Origin: Caldifermentibacillus hisashii
GTDB taxonomy: Bacteria; Bacillota; Bacilli; Bacillales; Caldibacillaceae
NCBI RefSeq assembly: GCF_027568575.1
Contig: NZ_JANUVP010000010.1
Length of the DNA stretch: 64,000 nucleotides
Strand: one strand, 5' to 3'
The notes under the pieces were generated by a model. That model was not told the DNA's origin. It did no database searches and saw only the letters and a program-made list of their open reading frames with translations. Made by a program: the position numbers and the translations under genes. Below, piece after piece: positions 52,748 through 61,519 of the stretch (positions within the stretch are counted from its first letter, which is position 1; every line of letters starts with the position of its first letter).

Positions 52748-54556
52748 ATGGAATTAGCCGGAATTTTTCACCATCCATTCAGTGCGGATGCATATGTATA
52801 TGACAAAGAAACGATGCATCTGAAGTTACGTACAAAAAAGAAGGATATTGCCGAAGTTCTACTTATTTGGGGTGATCCTTATTTATTTAAAAAGAATGAA
52901 TCAGGGGAATATCACTGGCAGTATGAACAGCTAACAATGACAAAGGTTACAGAAACGGAAGCACATGATTACTGGTTTGCAGAAGTAAGACCACCGCATC
53001 GCCGCTTACAATATGCTTTTTTACTTACCGACCTGGATGGCAATCACATTTTTTACGGCGGTCGTGGCTTTTATCCGCCAAATGAAGATACACTAAATGT
53101 TCCTGATTATTATTTTAAATTTCCCTTTATGCATGGAACGGATATGTTTAAAGCACCGGAATGGGTTAAGTCAACGGTTTGGTACCAAATTTTCCCTGAG
53201 CGATTTGCAAACGGAAACCCGGATATCTCCCCGAAAAATGCTTTGCCTTGGGGGAGTAAAGACCCTGGCGTAAACGACTTTTTTGGCGGGGACTTGCAGG
53301 GGATTATCGACCATTTGGACTATTTGAGTGACCTTGGGATTAATGGGATTTATTTGACACCGATTTTTGAGGCACCATCCAATCATAAATATGATACGAT
53401 TGACTATTTTGCCATCGACCCGCATTTTGGAGACAAGGAAACCTTCCGCAAGCTTGTGAAAGAGGCACACAAACGGGGGATTCGGATTATGCTCGATGCC
53501 GTATTCAATCACATTGGAAAAAACTCGAAGCAATGGCAGGATGTATTGAAAAACGAAGAAAACTCAATATATAAGGATTGGTTCCACATCCATTCTTTCC
53601 CGGTTCGTGAAGGAGAAAACGGCAATATTGACGGGCAAGATACACTCTCCTTCGATACATTCGCTTTTACAACGAGCATGCCGAAACTCAATACAGCCAA
53701 CCCGGAAGTACAAAAATATCTACTTGATATTGCAACTTATTGGATTCGGGAATTTGATATTGACGGTTGGCGACTCGATGTGGCCAATGAAGTTGACCAT
53801 ACTTTCTGGAAAACTTTTCATCAGATGGTGGTAAAAGAAAAACCGGATCTTTTTATTCTCGGTGAAATATGGCATGATTCTTGGCCTTGGCTTTTAGGCG
53901 ATGAATTCCATTCCGTGATGAATTATCCGTTCACACAGACGATTAGTGAATATTTTGTGGAAGAAAAAATATCTGCGGAAAAAATGATGTATAGCATCAA
54001 TCAACAGTTTATGCATTATATGAAGTCAAACAATGAAGTCCTGTTTAATATGCTCGACAGTCATGATACACCGAGAATTTTGACCAAATGCGGCGGTGAT
54101 AAACAAAAAGCTAAACTTGCCCTTGCATTTATGTTCGCACACACTGGAACGCCATGCATTTATTACGGGACAGAAGTCGGCATAGATGGCGGCGCTGATC
54201 CACTCTGCCGAAAATGTATGGTGTGGGAGGAAGACAAACAGGATCACGACATGCTCACCTTTATGAAAAAACTAATCCGGTTCCGTAAAGATTATCAATC
54301 GACATTGACATACGGCGATCTGATCTGGCTGAAAAATGAAAACGATAAAGAAGTGATCTGCTTCTTACGGAAAGACAAAAACCATACGTTACTATTTGCC
54401 TTTAATCGGTCCGCGGCGGAACAGTCCATTCCATGGAGTGATCTGAATGTGGATAATTCAAACTCTGTCAAAAATATTTGGGAAAATAAACCCGTTCAGG
54501 AAGATATACTTGTGCTTGCTCCTAAGCAATTTACTATTTTGGAAATAATAAATTAA
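52748..54556 (+). CDS. mdxD: Cytoplasmic maltogenic amylase / cyclomaltodextrinase / neopullulanase
   Basis: A 602-residue GH13 subfamily 20 glycoside hydrolase that cleaves maltodextrins, cyclodextrins or pullulan inside the cell. It has an N-terminal beta-sandwich (CBM34-like, about 1-125), the (beta/alpha)8 barrel and a C-terminal domain. Catalytic residues are visible in GWRLDVANEVD (nucleophile Asp), LGEIWHD (acid/base Glu) and LDSHDTPRI (third Asp); DAVFNHIG is conserved region I. There is no signal peptide, so it acts after MdxEFG uptake. Corresponds to B. subtilis MdxD (YvdF). GAGGAGG precedes the ATG. Confidence 0.93.
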   Translation: MELAGIFHHPFSADAYVYDKETMHLKLRTKKKDIAEVLLIWGDPYLFKKNESGEYHWQYEQLTMTKVTETEAHDYWFAEVRPPHRRLQYAFLLTDLDGNHIFYGGRGFYPPNEDTLNVPDYYFKFPFMHGTDMFKAPEWVKSTVWYQIFPERFANGNPDISPKNALPWGSKDPGVNDFFGGDLQGIIDHLDYLSDLGINGIYLTPIFEAPSNHKYDTIDYFAIDPHFGDKETFRKLVKEAHKRGIRIMLDAVFNHIGKNSKQWQDVLKNEENSIYKDWFHIHSFPVREGENGNIDGQDTLSFDTFAFTTSMPKLNTANPEVQKYLLDIATYWIREFDIDGWRLDVANEVDHTFWKTFHQMVVKEKPDLFILGEIWHDSWPWLLGDEFHSVMNYPFTQTISEYFVEEKISAEKMMYSINQQFMHYMKSNNEVLFNMLDSHDTPRILTKCGGDKQKAKLALAFMFAHTGTPCIYYGTEVGIDGGADPLCRKCMVWEEDKQDHDMLTFMKKLIRFRKDYQSTLTYGDLIWLKNENDKEVICFLRKDKNHTLLFAFNRSAAEQSIPWSDLNVDNSNSVKNIWENKPVQEDILVLAPKQFTILEIIN

Positions 54557-54579
54557 CTTTTCTCTATCTTGACGGCAGG

Positions 54580-54695
54580 TCTTGTGAAGTTTCTTATCCT
54601 TCAGTCAAGTCGAAGAAACCCCACTGACGGTAGTTTCCTAAAACAGCTGCTCTGCTCTCACCTAAGGGTTAGGCAGTCGCAGAGTTTTTATATCC
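54580..54695 (+). repeat. Diverged relative of the 132-bp repeat, with terminator
   Basis: The end GGCAGTCGCAGAGTTTTTATAT parallels GGCAGTCGCCGAGTTTTCTT of copies A and B in sequence and placement behind a gene; the upstream half is only loosely similar. CTCTGC/GCAGAG (54650-54683) with an inner CCTAA-GGG-TTAGG stem and TTTTTAT would end mdxD transcription. Confidence 0.5.
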
Positions 54696-54731
54696 TAACT
54701 CTACCAGACGATTGAAAGTGGGGTTATATTT

Positions 54732-54745
54732 TGTTAACGGTAACA
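54732..54745. promoter_or_regulatory. Probable MdxR operator before mdxE
   Basis: TGTTAACGGTAACA: TGTTA/TAACA half-sites with central CG, matching the site at 52451. It lies just upstream of the -35 region of the mdxE promoter. Confidence 0.65.
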
Positions 54746-54757
54746 GGGAAATTAACG

Positions 54758-54787
54758 TTGTAAACGTTTCCTGACGTCAACTATAAT
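54758..54787 (+). promoter_or_regulatory. mdxE promoter overlapped by a cre (CcpA) site
   Basis: TTGTAA (54758-54763), 18-bp spacer, TATAAT (54782-54787). The cre site TTGTAAACGTTTCCT at 54758-54772 fits WTGNAANCGNWNNCW at every defined position and covers the -35 box, so glucose repression through CcpA is expected. Confidence 0.75.
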
Positions 54788-54818
54788 GAGGTTGTAATAA
54801 AAAAGGGAGGTTAAAAAA

Positions 54819-56087
54819 ATGAAAGTGTTAAAGAAGCTGTTTGTCCTCACACTAATTTTTAGTATTACTTTTGCTTTATCCGCATGTGGAGGAAAGAAAG
54901 AAACAAACGACAATTCCTCTTCAGATAGCGGTGGCAAAAAAACGCTCACCGTTTCCGTTGAAGAAAAATATGCAGACTATATTAACAGTATTAAGGGAGA
55001 TTTTGAAAAACAAAATGATGTCACTGTAAAAATTGTGAAAAAGCCAATGTTTGAACAGCTTGAAGCTCTTCCGCTTGATGGGCCGGCAGGAAAAGCACCG
55101 GATGTTATGCTTGCTCCTTATGACCGTATCGGCGGGCTTGGTCAACAGGGTAACTTACTTGAACTTAGCAAGGAAGATGTAAGTGCTTTTGACGAAAAAG
55201 ATCAACAGCAAGTCACAATGGATAATAAATATTACGGTGTCCCATTTGCTATCGAAACACTTGTACTCTATTACAATAAGGATCTAATCTCTTCACCTCC
55301 ACAAACTTTTTCTGACCTCGAAGAACTGGCAAAGGACAGTAAATATGCTTTTGAATCCGAATCCGGCAAAAATACTGGTTTTCTAGCAAAATGGACAGAT
55401 TTCTACTTTAGCTATGGACTATTGGCTGGTTACGGTGGTTATGTCTTTGGAGATAATGGAACAAATACGAAAGATATTGGTTTAAACAATGAAGGTTCCG
55501 TGGAAGCTATTACCTATGCGACACACTGGTTTCAAGATATATGGCCAAAAGGGATGAAAGATGTCAAAAGTTCCGGTGACTTTGTAACGGAAGTATTCAC
55601 TAAAGGTAACGCAGCAGCTATTATTGACGGACCATGGTCGGCTGAAAATTTCAAGAAGGCAAACTTGAATTTCGGAATAGCCCCAATCCCAACACTTCCA
55701 AATGGCAATGAATATCAACCGTTTGCAGGAGGAAAAGGCTGGGTCGCCTCCAACTATACAAATGAACCGGAATTGGCAAAAAAATGGATTAATTATGTAA
55801 CAAATGAAGATAACAACTACAAGTTCTTTGAAGAATATAATGAAATTCCGGCAAATCCAGCTGCCCGTGAAAAAGCAGCAGGCACAGATAACGAATTGGC
55901 AAAAGCCGTCATCGAACAATATAAATCTGCTCAGCCAATGCCAAATATTCCTGAAATGGCCGAAGTTTGGACCGGCATGGAATCAATCATGTATGACGCC
56001 GCTTCTGGAAAGAAAACACCGCAAGAAGCAGCCGATGCAGCTGTAAAAATTATTAAAGACAATATTGCTCAGAAGTATTCTAAATAA
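54819..56087 (+). CDS. mdxE: Maltodextrin-binding lipoprotein of ABC transporter
   Basis: The 422-residue extracellular solute-binding protein (family 1) delivers maltose/maltodextrins to MdxFG. A lipoprotein signal peptide is clear: basic MKVLKKLF, hydrophobic core, and lipobox LSAC with the modified cysteine at residue 23, followed by a serine-rich linker. Domain signatures include the MalE-like GPWSAENFKKANLNFGIAP and a conserved C-terminal segment with EAADAAVKII. It has its own regulated promoter, and a strong stem-loop separates it from mdxF. Confidence 0.94.
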   Translation: MKVLKKLFVLTLIFSITFALSACGGKKETNDNSSSDSGGKKTLTVSVEEKYADYINSIKGDFEKQNDVTVKIVKKPMFEQLEALPLDGPAGKAPDVMLAPYDRIGGLGQQGNLLELSKEDVSAFDEKDQQQVTMDNKYYGVPFAIETLVLYYNKDLISSPPQTFSDLEELAKDSKYAFESESGKNTGFLAKWTDFYFSYGLLAGYGGYVFGDNGTNTKDIGLNNEGSVEAITYATHWFQDIWPKGMKDVKSSGDFVTEVFTKGNAAAIIDGPWSAENFKKANLNFGIAPIPTLPNGNEYQPFAGGKGWVASNYTNEPELAKKWINYVTNEDNNYKFFEEYNEIPANPAAREKAAGTDNELAKAVIEQYKSAQPMPNIPEMAEVWTGMESIMYDAASGKKTPQEAADAAVKIIKDNIAQKYSK

Positions 56088-56102
56088 AAATTTTATTCCA
56101 CT

Positions 56103-56136
56103 CCAGATGGGGTTTTCCCCATCTGGCTTTCAAATT
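56103..56136 (+). terminator. Intra-operon stem-loop between mdxE and mdxF
   Basis: CCAGATGGGG-TTTT-CCCCATCTGG, a perfect 10-bp stem, followed by only a short pyrimidine tail (CTTTC). It probably acts as a leaky terminator or 3' stabiliser giving more binding protein than permease. Confidence 0.7.
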
Positions 56137-56166
56137 AGCAAGTTTAATGGAAATGAGGTACAAAAA

Positions 56167-57474
56167 ATGGAAATCGATCAAAATAAGCTGAAGAATGTCC
56201 GTAAAGCCGGTTTATATTCCTTGATTCCTGGCCTCGGTCAGTTTTACAACAAACAGCCTTTTAAAGGAGTCATCTTCATAGCAATATTTCTTCTTTTCGT
56301 CTTCCAAATGGCTATTGCTGGTATTCCGGCTTTAACTGGTTTTATCACATTAGGGACAACGCCGCGGGTTGATCATTCACTATTTTTGCTTATAAAAGGT
56401 TCATTGCAAATCATTGTCATTCTATTGTTTTTTGTATTTTATTTTTTGAACATCTATGATGCGAGACGTGTAGCTACAATATGGAATGTGAAAGGAAAAG
56501 CCAACACCACGGCCAAAGCTATTTTAAAAAATGCTTGGGATTCGGGTTTTCCTTATTTATTAACAATTCCGGCCTATCTTGCTATGACGTTTGTTATCAT
56601 ATTTCCTGTACTAGTAACTTTATTTACCGCTTTTACCAATTATGATTTTTATCATATTCCGCCATTCAAGTTGATTGACTGGGTCGGACTAAAAAACTTT
56701 TTAAATATTTTTTCTCTCAGTTCGTATCGTGAAACTTTTACAAGTGTGTTCAGCTGGACAATCATTTGGACATTATGTGCCACAACCGGTCAAATTGTGC
56801 TTGGGATATTAACAGCGATTGTGGCCAACCAAGATTTCATTAAAGGCAGACGTTTGTTCCGGATTATCTTTTTACTTCCATGGGCGATACCCGCATTCAT
56901 TACCATCATGAGTTTTTCCAATATTTTTAACGACAGTATCGGTGCCATTAATACCCAAGTTATTCCAGCAATTAACCACCTGTTATTTACAGATATTCCG
57001 GCGATCTCTTGGAAAACAGATCCGTTTTGGACGAAAGTAGCTTTAATCATAATCCAAACATGGCTTGGTTTCCCATATATTTTTGTAATGGTTACAGGCG
57101 TTTTACAGTCAATACCAGGGGATTTATATGAAGCAGCACGGATTGACGGTGCAAATTTCTGGCAAAAGTTTTGGAGGATAACATTACCGATGATTTTGTT
57201 TGCAACTGCGCCAGTTCTGATTACACAGTACACTTTTAACTTCAATAACTTCTCTATTATTTATCTCTTTAATAATGGCGGACCAGGCAGTGTCGGTTCC
57301 GGAGCGGGGTCAACTGATATTTTAATTTCCTGGATTTATAAACTGACAACCGGTACCTCACCGCAATACGCAATGGCAGCCGCGATTACGCTAATGATTT
57401 CTTTTATTGTAATTGGCGTCTCGCTAATCGCCTTTAAGAAAACGAATGCATTTGGCAATGAGGAGATGATGTAA
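56167..57474 (+). CDS. mdxF: Maltodextrin ABC transporter permease MdxF
   Basis: A 435-residue MalF-type permease with about eight membrane segments; the long N-terminal part with RKAGLYSLIPGLGQFYNKQP and two early membrane segments is typical. The EAA loop that contacts the ATPase is present as YEAARIDGANFWQKFWRI. ATGAGGT at 56153 selects the ATG at 56167, and the length equals B. subtilis MdxF; the frame opens further upstream inside mdxE. No ATPase gene is nearby; MsmX encoded elsewhere probably energises the system. Confidence 0.95.
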   Translation: MEIDQNKLKNVRKAGLYSLIPGLGQFYNKQPFKGVIFIAIFLLFVFQMAIAGIPALTGFITLGTTPRVDHSLFLLIKGSLQIIVILLFFVFYFLNIYDARRVATIWNVKGKANTTAKAILKNAWDSGFPYLLTIPAYLAMTFVIIFPVLVTLFTAFTNYDFYHIPPFKLIDWVGLKNFLNIFSLSSYRETFTSVFSWTIIWTLCATTGQIVLGILTAIVANQDFIKGRRLFRIIFLLPWAIPAFITIMSFSNIFNDSIGAINTQVIPAINHLLFTDIPAISWKTDPFWTKVALIIIQTWLGFPYIFVMVTGVLQSIPGDLYEAARIDGANFWQKFWRITLPMILFATAPVLITQYTFNFNNFSIIYLFNNGGPGSVGSGAGSTDILISWIYKLTTGTSPQYAMAAAITLMISFIVIGVSLIAFKKTNAFGNEEMM

Positions 57475-57475
57475 C

Positions 57476-58327
57476 ATGGGAGAGTTCATGAAAAGCCAAA
57501 AATTTGCCCGCTTTTGCAATCGGTTTTTCACATATGCATTTTTATTATTATTAAGCTTGATTATTATTTATCCATTGTTAATTACCGTTTCCACAGCTTT
57601 CAGGGAAGCGAATATTGTTTCTTTCCAGTTGGATTTACATTCTAACTGGACGCTGGATAATTTTCGCGAGCTGTTTACAAATACGTTGTATAAAAATTGG
57701 TATATAAATACGCTCATTATTGCAGTTGCCACAATGGTACTTCAAGTCGTAATTGTGACGCTTGCCGGCTACACTTACAGTCGTTACCGTTTTAAGGGTA
57801 GGAAATACAGTTTAGTCTTTTTCCTGATTATACAAATGGTTCCAACGATGGCTGCATTAACGGCATTCTATGTATTGGCAAATATTTTAAATGCCTTGGA
57901 TACTTACTGGTTTTTAACGCTCCTTTATGTCGGTGGCGGAATTCCAATGAATACATGGTTGATGAAAGGATATTTTGATACTGTACCGCGTGATTTGGAT
58001 GAATCAGCAAGAATCGATGGTGCGGGGCATTTAAGAGTATTTTGGCAAATCGTCCTTCCGCTTGTAAAGCCAATGCTCGCCGTTCAAGCGCTTTGGGCAT
58101 TTATGGGTCCTTTCGGGGATTTCTTGTTAGCAAAATTTTTGCTCAGGACACCGGAACATTTAACAGTTGCAGTTGGGCTGCAACAGTTTATTTCCAATCC
58201 AACTGATCAAAAAGTGACCTTGTTTGCTGCAGGTGCTTTTTTAGCCGCCCTGCCGATTTGTATTTTATTTTTCTTCCTGCAAAAAAACTTTGTGTCCGGA
58301 CTGACTTCCGGTGGCACAAAAGGGTAG
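57476..58327 (+). CDS. mdxG: Maltodextrin ABC transporter permease MdxG
   Basis: A 283-residue MalG-type permease with six membrane segments (first at about 17-38) and the EAA loop DLDESARIDGAGHLRVFW. It pairs with MdxF to form the channel. The ATG at 57476 is one base after the mdxF stop, with GAGGAG upstream; an alternative ATG at 57488 would remove four residues. The C-terminus FVSGLTSGGTKG is typical of MalG and contacts the ATPase. Confidence 0.95.
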   Translation: MGEFMKSQKFARFCNRFFTYAFLLLLSLIIIYPLLITVSTAFREANIVSFQLDLHSNWTLDNFRELFTNTLYKNWYINTLIIAVATMVLQVVIVTLAGYTYSRYRFKGRKYSLVFFLIIQMVPTMAALTAFYVLANILNALDTYWFLTLLYVGGGIPMNTWLMKGYFDTVPRDLDESARIDGAGHLRVFWQIVLPLVKPMLAVQALWAFMGPFGDFLLAKFLLRTPEHLTVAVGLQQFISNPTDQKVTLFAAGAFLAALPICILFFFLQKNFVSGLTSGGTKG

Positions 58328-58370
58328 TTATTATCCCTTGATGAATCTTTTAAAAAGTGTGGGGTTATAG

Positions 58371-59216
58371 ATGGAACAGATTCAAAGATTCCCTGTCAAC
58401 TATTTTGCAAATATATTTTCACCGGTAAAAATGTATCGGCACAGAGGAGATCTTGGTTGGTTGAAAATTGCGCTCGTGTTTATTTTCTTAAACGCTTGCC
58501 TGATTGCACCGCTCTCATTATCTTTTGCTCGTACGGAAAGTTTTGAGTTAGGAAAAATCATGCCAAATTTATATGAAGCGGTCAAGACCGGTTATTCCGG
58601 CCCGGCTGTTAACATGAAGATTAACAATGGCATTCTTCAAGCTCAAGCCTATGAATTGGTTGACGGGGATACACTTATTTCCATTAATGCAAACAAGGAT
58701 TTTTCTGTTTCCGGTGATCAGTATCATAAAAAAGTTGATCATTATAAAAATGCACTCGTTTTTCAAAAAAACCGGCTGATCTTGACTGACGAAAACGTGT
58801 TTGGCTTTTCGGTACGCTATCCGCAAAATAACGCAGGAAAAAAAGTTCACAGTGGAGACGATCTTGCCGCTTTTGCAGGAGAGCTCTGGTTTCAGCAATT
58901 CAAAGTTAACCTCATTCCGTTAATTTCAGGTTCCATGTTGGCCATGCTCTTTTCAAGTAATTTTGTTTTAATGGGTGCGGTGTCTCTTATACTTTGGTTG
59001 ACAAAGTTTTCAAGTTACTCCGGTATCCAAACTTTTAAACAGGCAGCAACCATAACAATGTTTGCTGCAGGATGCCCTTCAATTCTAGCCATGATTGCCG
59101 GCTTTGCAGGTGCTAATATTACTGTGCTATTAATGATTCAATCTTTAGGGATTGTTATTATCATTGCATTTATCTTTTTTAGGACTAAGTTTTTATCAGA
59201 AGAAAGTATGAATTAA
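58371..59216 (+). CDS. yvdJ: DUF1189 membrane protein YvdJ
   Basis: A 281-residue membrane protein. One membrane segment at about 31-51 is followed by an external domain (about 55-180) and then three membrane segments (about 183-206, 222-244, 250-272). It matches in place and type B. subtilis YvdJ, which always sits in the mdx operon between mdxG and the phosphorylase gene. Function unknown; a link to maltodextrin uptake or sensing is suggested only by position. Weak GTGTGGGG ribosome-binding site. Confidence 0.85.
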   Translation: MEQIQRFPVNYFANIFSPVKMYRHRGDLGWLKIALVFIFLNACLIAPLSLSFARTESFELGKIMPNLYEAVKTGYSGPAVNMKINNGILQAQAYELVDGDTLISINANKDFSVSGDQYHKKVDHYKNALVFQKNRLILTDENVFGFSVRYPQNNAGKKVHSGDDLAAFAGELWFQQFKVNLIPLISGSMLAMLFSSNFVLMGAVSLILWLTKFSSYSGIQTFKQAATITMFAAGCPSILAMIAGFAGANITVLLMIQSLGIVIIIAFIFFRTKFLSEESMN

Positions 59217-59242
59217 TCAGATGTTGATAAGGAGGCCCTTTT

Positions 59243-61519
59243 ATGTATTACAACCGGCTTTTTGATGTGGATGAATGGACATTAAAAACTACACAGCTTC
59301 ACCGGGAACATATTCGACTGCAAGAAAGCCTCACCTCTTTGGGTAACGGCTATATGGGTATGCGCGGCAATTTTGAAGAGACTTATTCCGGTGACCATCA
59401 CCAAGGAACCTATATTGCAGGGATATGGTTTCCCGATAAAACTAGGGTTGGCTGGTGGAAAATCGGTTATCCGGACTACTTTGGCAAAGTCATCAACGCT
59501 ATCAACCTTGTTGGGTTACGTATATGGATTGATCAGGAAGAAATTGATCTATTTATTGATCACCTTGAACAATTTCAACTAGAACTTGATATGAAAAAAG
59601 CAGTTTTGCGTCATTCCTACATTGTCAAAAAGCCCGGAAAAATGGTCAAAATTGAAATAGAACGTTTTTTCAGCATTGTTCATAAAGAAATTGCGGCTAT
59701 CCGGTTCCGTGCAACGAATCTTGGAAAACCGGCTACCATCAAGTTGATGCCGTATTTGGATGGAAATGTAAAAAATGAAGACGCGAATTATGATGAGATG
59801 TTTTGGACGGACATCCATTCCGAAGTGAACGAAAAGCGGGCAGCTGTTATTACGGAAACGATTGAAAACCCGTTCGGTGTTCCCCGTTTTACTGTTGCAG
59901 CTACGATGGGATGCAGAACGGATGCAATTTTGACTACCCATCAAGCAAAGCCGTTATATGCTGAACAAATTTATGAAAAAGAGTTAAGGGAAAACGAATC
60001 TCTTCACTTAGAAAAAATTATTGCTGTTACAACAAGTAGAGACTATGAAAAAGAGCTATTGTTATCCCGTGCGTATGAATTACTCGACCAAGCATTAGAA
60101 AGCGGGTATGAAGAATTATTCCAAGAACACGCGGCAGCATGGCAAAAACGATGGGATAAAGCTGATGTCCGTATTGTTGGAGATCCGGAAGCACAGCAAG
60201 GCATCCGCTTCAATTTATTCCAACTCTTTTCCACCTATTATGGAGATGATCCAAGATTAAACATTGGTCCAAAAGGTTTTACCGGTGAAAAATACGGAGG
60301 TGCCACTTATTGGGATACGGAAGCGTATGCTGTGCCGATGTATCTTTCTGTCGCATCTCCGGAAGTAACGAGGAACTTGCTGCTTTACCGTTACAATCAT
60401 CTTCCGCAAGCTTACGAAAATGCGAAAAAACTCGGGCTCAAAGGTGCTCTATATCCAATGGTCACATTCACAGGGATTGAATGTCACAATGAATGGGAAA
60501 TAACTTTTGAAGAAATCCACCGAAATGGCGCAATTGCGTATGCGATTTATAATTATGTTAATTATACCGGGGATAAGGAGTATATTAACCAATATGGAAT
60601 TGATGTCCTAGTTGGGATCAGCCGCTTTTTTGCCGACCGAGTTCATTTCTCGGAACGAAAGCAAAAATACATGATTCATGGTGTAACTGGACCGAATGAA
60701 TATGAAAACAATGTTAACAACAACTGGTATACAAACCGGATTGCTGTCTGGACGCTTAAATTTACAATCGCATCACTCGATAAAATTGGAAAAGATAAAA
60801 AAACGGCGCTTAATATTACGGAAAAAGAACTGACCCAATGGCGTGATATTATCGACCGGATGTACTTTCCGTATGATGAAAAACTCGGTATTTTTCTACA
60901 ACAGGATGGTTTTTTAGACAAGCCGATTCAACCGGTCAGTGCCATACCGAGAGAAGATCTACCACTCAACCAGCATTGGTCTTGGGACCGTATTTTGCGT
61001 TCTTGCTATATTAAGCAGGCCGATGTACTACAAGGATTTTATTTCTTTAATGATGAGTTTACAATGGAAGAGAAGCAGCGACATTTTGAATTTTACGAAC
61101 CGTTAACCGTCCATGAATCGAGTCTTTCCCCTTGTGTCCATGCTATTTTAGCTGCTGAACTCAGGAAAGAGGACAAAGCGGTGGAGCTGTATAAAAGGAC
61201 ATCCCGCCTTGATTTGGATAATTATAACCATGATACAGAAGACGGGCTGCATATTACGTCGATGACCGGAAGTTGGCTCGCAATCGTCCATGGTTTTGCT
61301 GGGATGCGTACGTTCAATGAAACATTGTCTTTTGCCCCGTTTTTACCAAAAATTTGGGATGCGTATGCATTTAAAATTAATTACCGGAATCGTCTCCTGG
61401 AAGTAAAAGTAAACAAAAAGCACGTAACGGTTTCCTTGCTTGAAGGGGAACCGCTCGAATTAAAACTATTTGGGGAGCCTATCTATTTAACAAATACCTA
61501 TACGAAGGAGTATGTATGA
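59243..61519 (+). CDS. mdxK: Maltose phosphorylase (GH65)
   Basis: Splits maltose with inorganic phosphate into glucose and beta-glucose-1-phosphate, saving ATP. The 758-residue protein has the GH65 N-terminal super-sandwich domain (RGNFEETYSGDHHQGTYIAG), the (alpha/alpha)6 barrel with YWDTEAYAVPMYL and the region TGIECHNEWEITFEE containing the general acid Glu, and a C-terminal beta domain. Length equals B. subtilis YvdK. GH65 also includes trehalose and kojibiose phosphorylases; maltose is favoured by the operon. Its stop overlaps the malL start by 4 nt. Confidence 0.93.
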   Translation: MYYNRLFDVDEWTLKTTQLHREHIRLQESLTSLGNGYMGMRGNFEETYSGDHHQGTYIAGIWFPDKTRVGWWKIGYPDYFGKVINAINLVGLRIWIDQEEIDLFIDHLEQFQLELDMKKAVLRHSYIVKKPGKMVKIEIERFFSIVHKEIAAIRFRATNLGKPATIKLMPYLDGNVKNEDANYDEMFWTDIHSEVNEKRAAVITETIENPFGVPRFTVAATMGCRTDAILTTHQAKPLYAEQIYEKELRENESLHLEKIIAVTTSRDYEKELLLSRAYELLDQALESGYEELFQEHAAAWQKRWDKADVRIVGDPEAQQGIRFNLFQLFSTYYGDDPRLNIGPKGFTGEKYGGATYWDTEAYAVPMYLSVASPEVTRNLLLYRYNHLPQAYENAKKLGLKGALYPMVTFTGIECHNEWEITFEEIHRNGAIAYAIYNYVNYTGDKEYINQYGIDVLVGISRFFADRVHFSERKQKYMIHGVTGPNEYENNVNNNWYTNRIAVWTLKFTIASLDKIGKDKKTALNITEKELTQWRDIIDRMYFPYDEKLGIFLQQDGFLDKPIQPVSAIPREDLPLNQHWSWDRILRSCYIKQADVLQGFYFFNDEFTMEEKQRHFEFYEPLTVHESSLSPCVHAILAAELRKEDKAVELYKRTSRLDLDNYNHDTEDGLHITSMTGSWLAIVHGFAGMRTFNETLSFAPFLPKIWDAYAFKINYRNRLLEVKVNKKHVTVSLLEGEPLELKLFGEPIYLTNTYTKEYV

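Noticed and set aside
55482..55919. 145-codon minus-strand open frame in mdxE
   Set aside because: Antisense to a clear lipoprotein gene, with no start signals and a cysteine/phenylalanine-rich composition typical of shadows.
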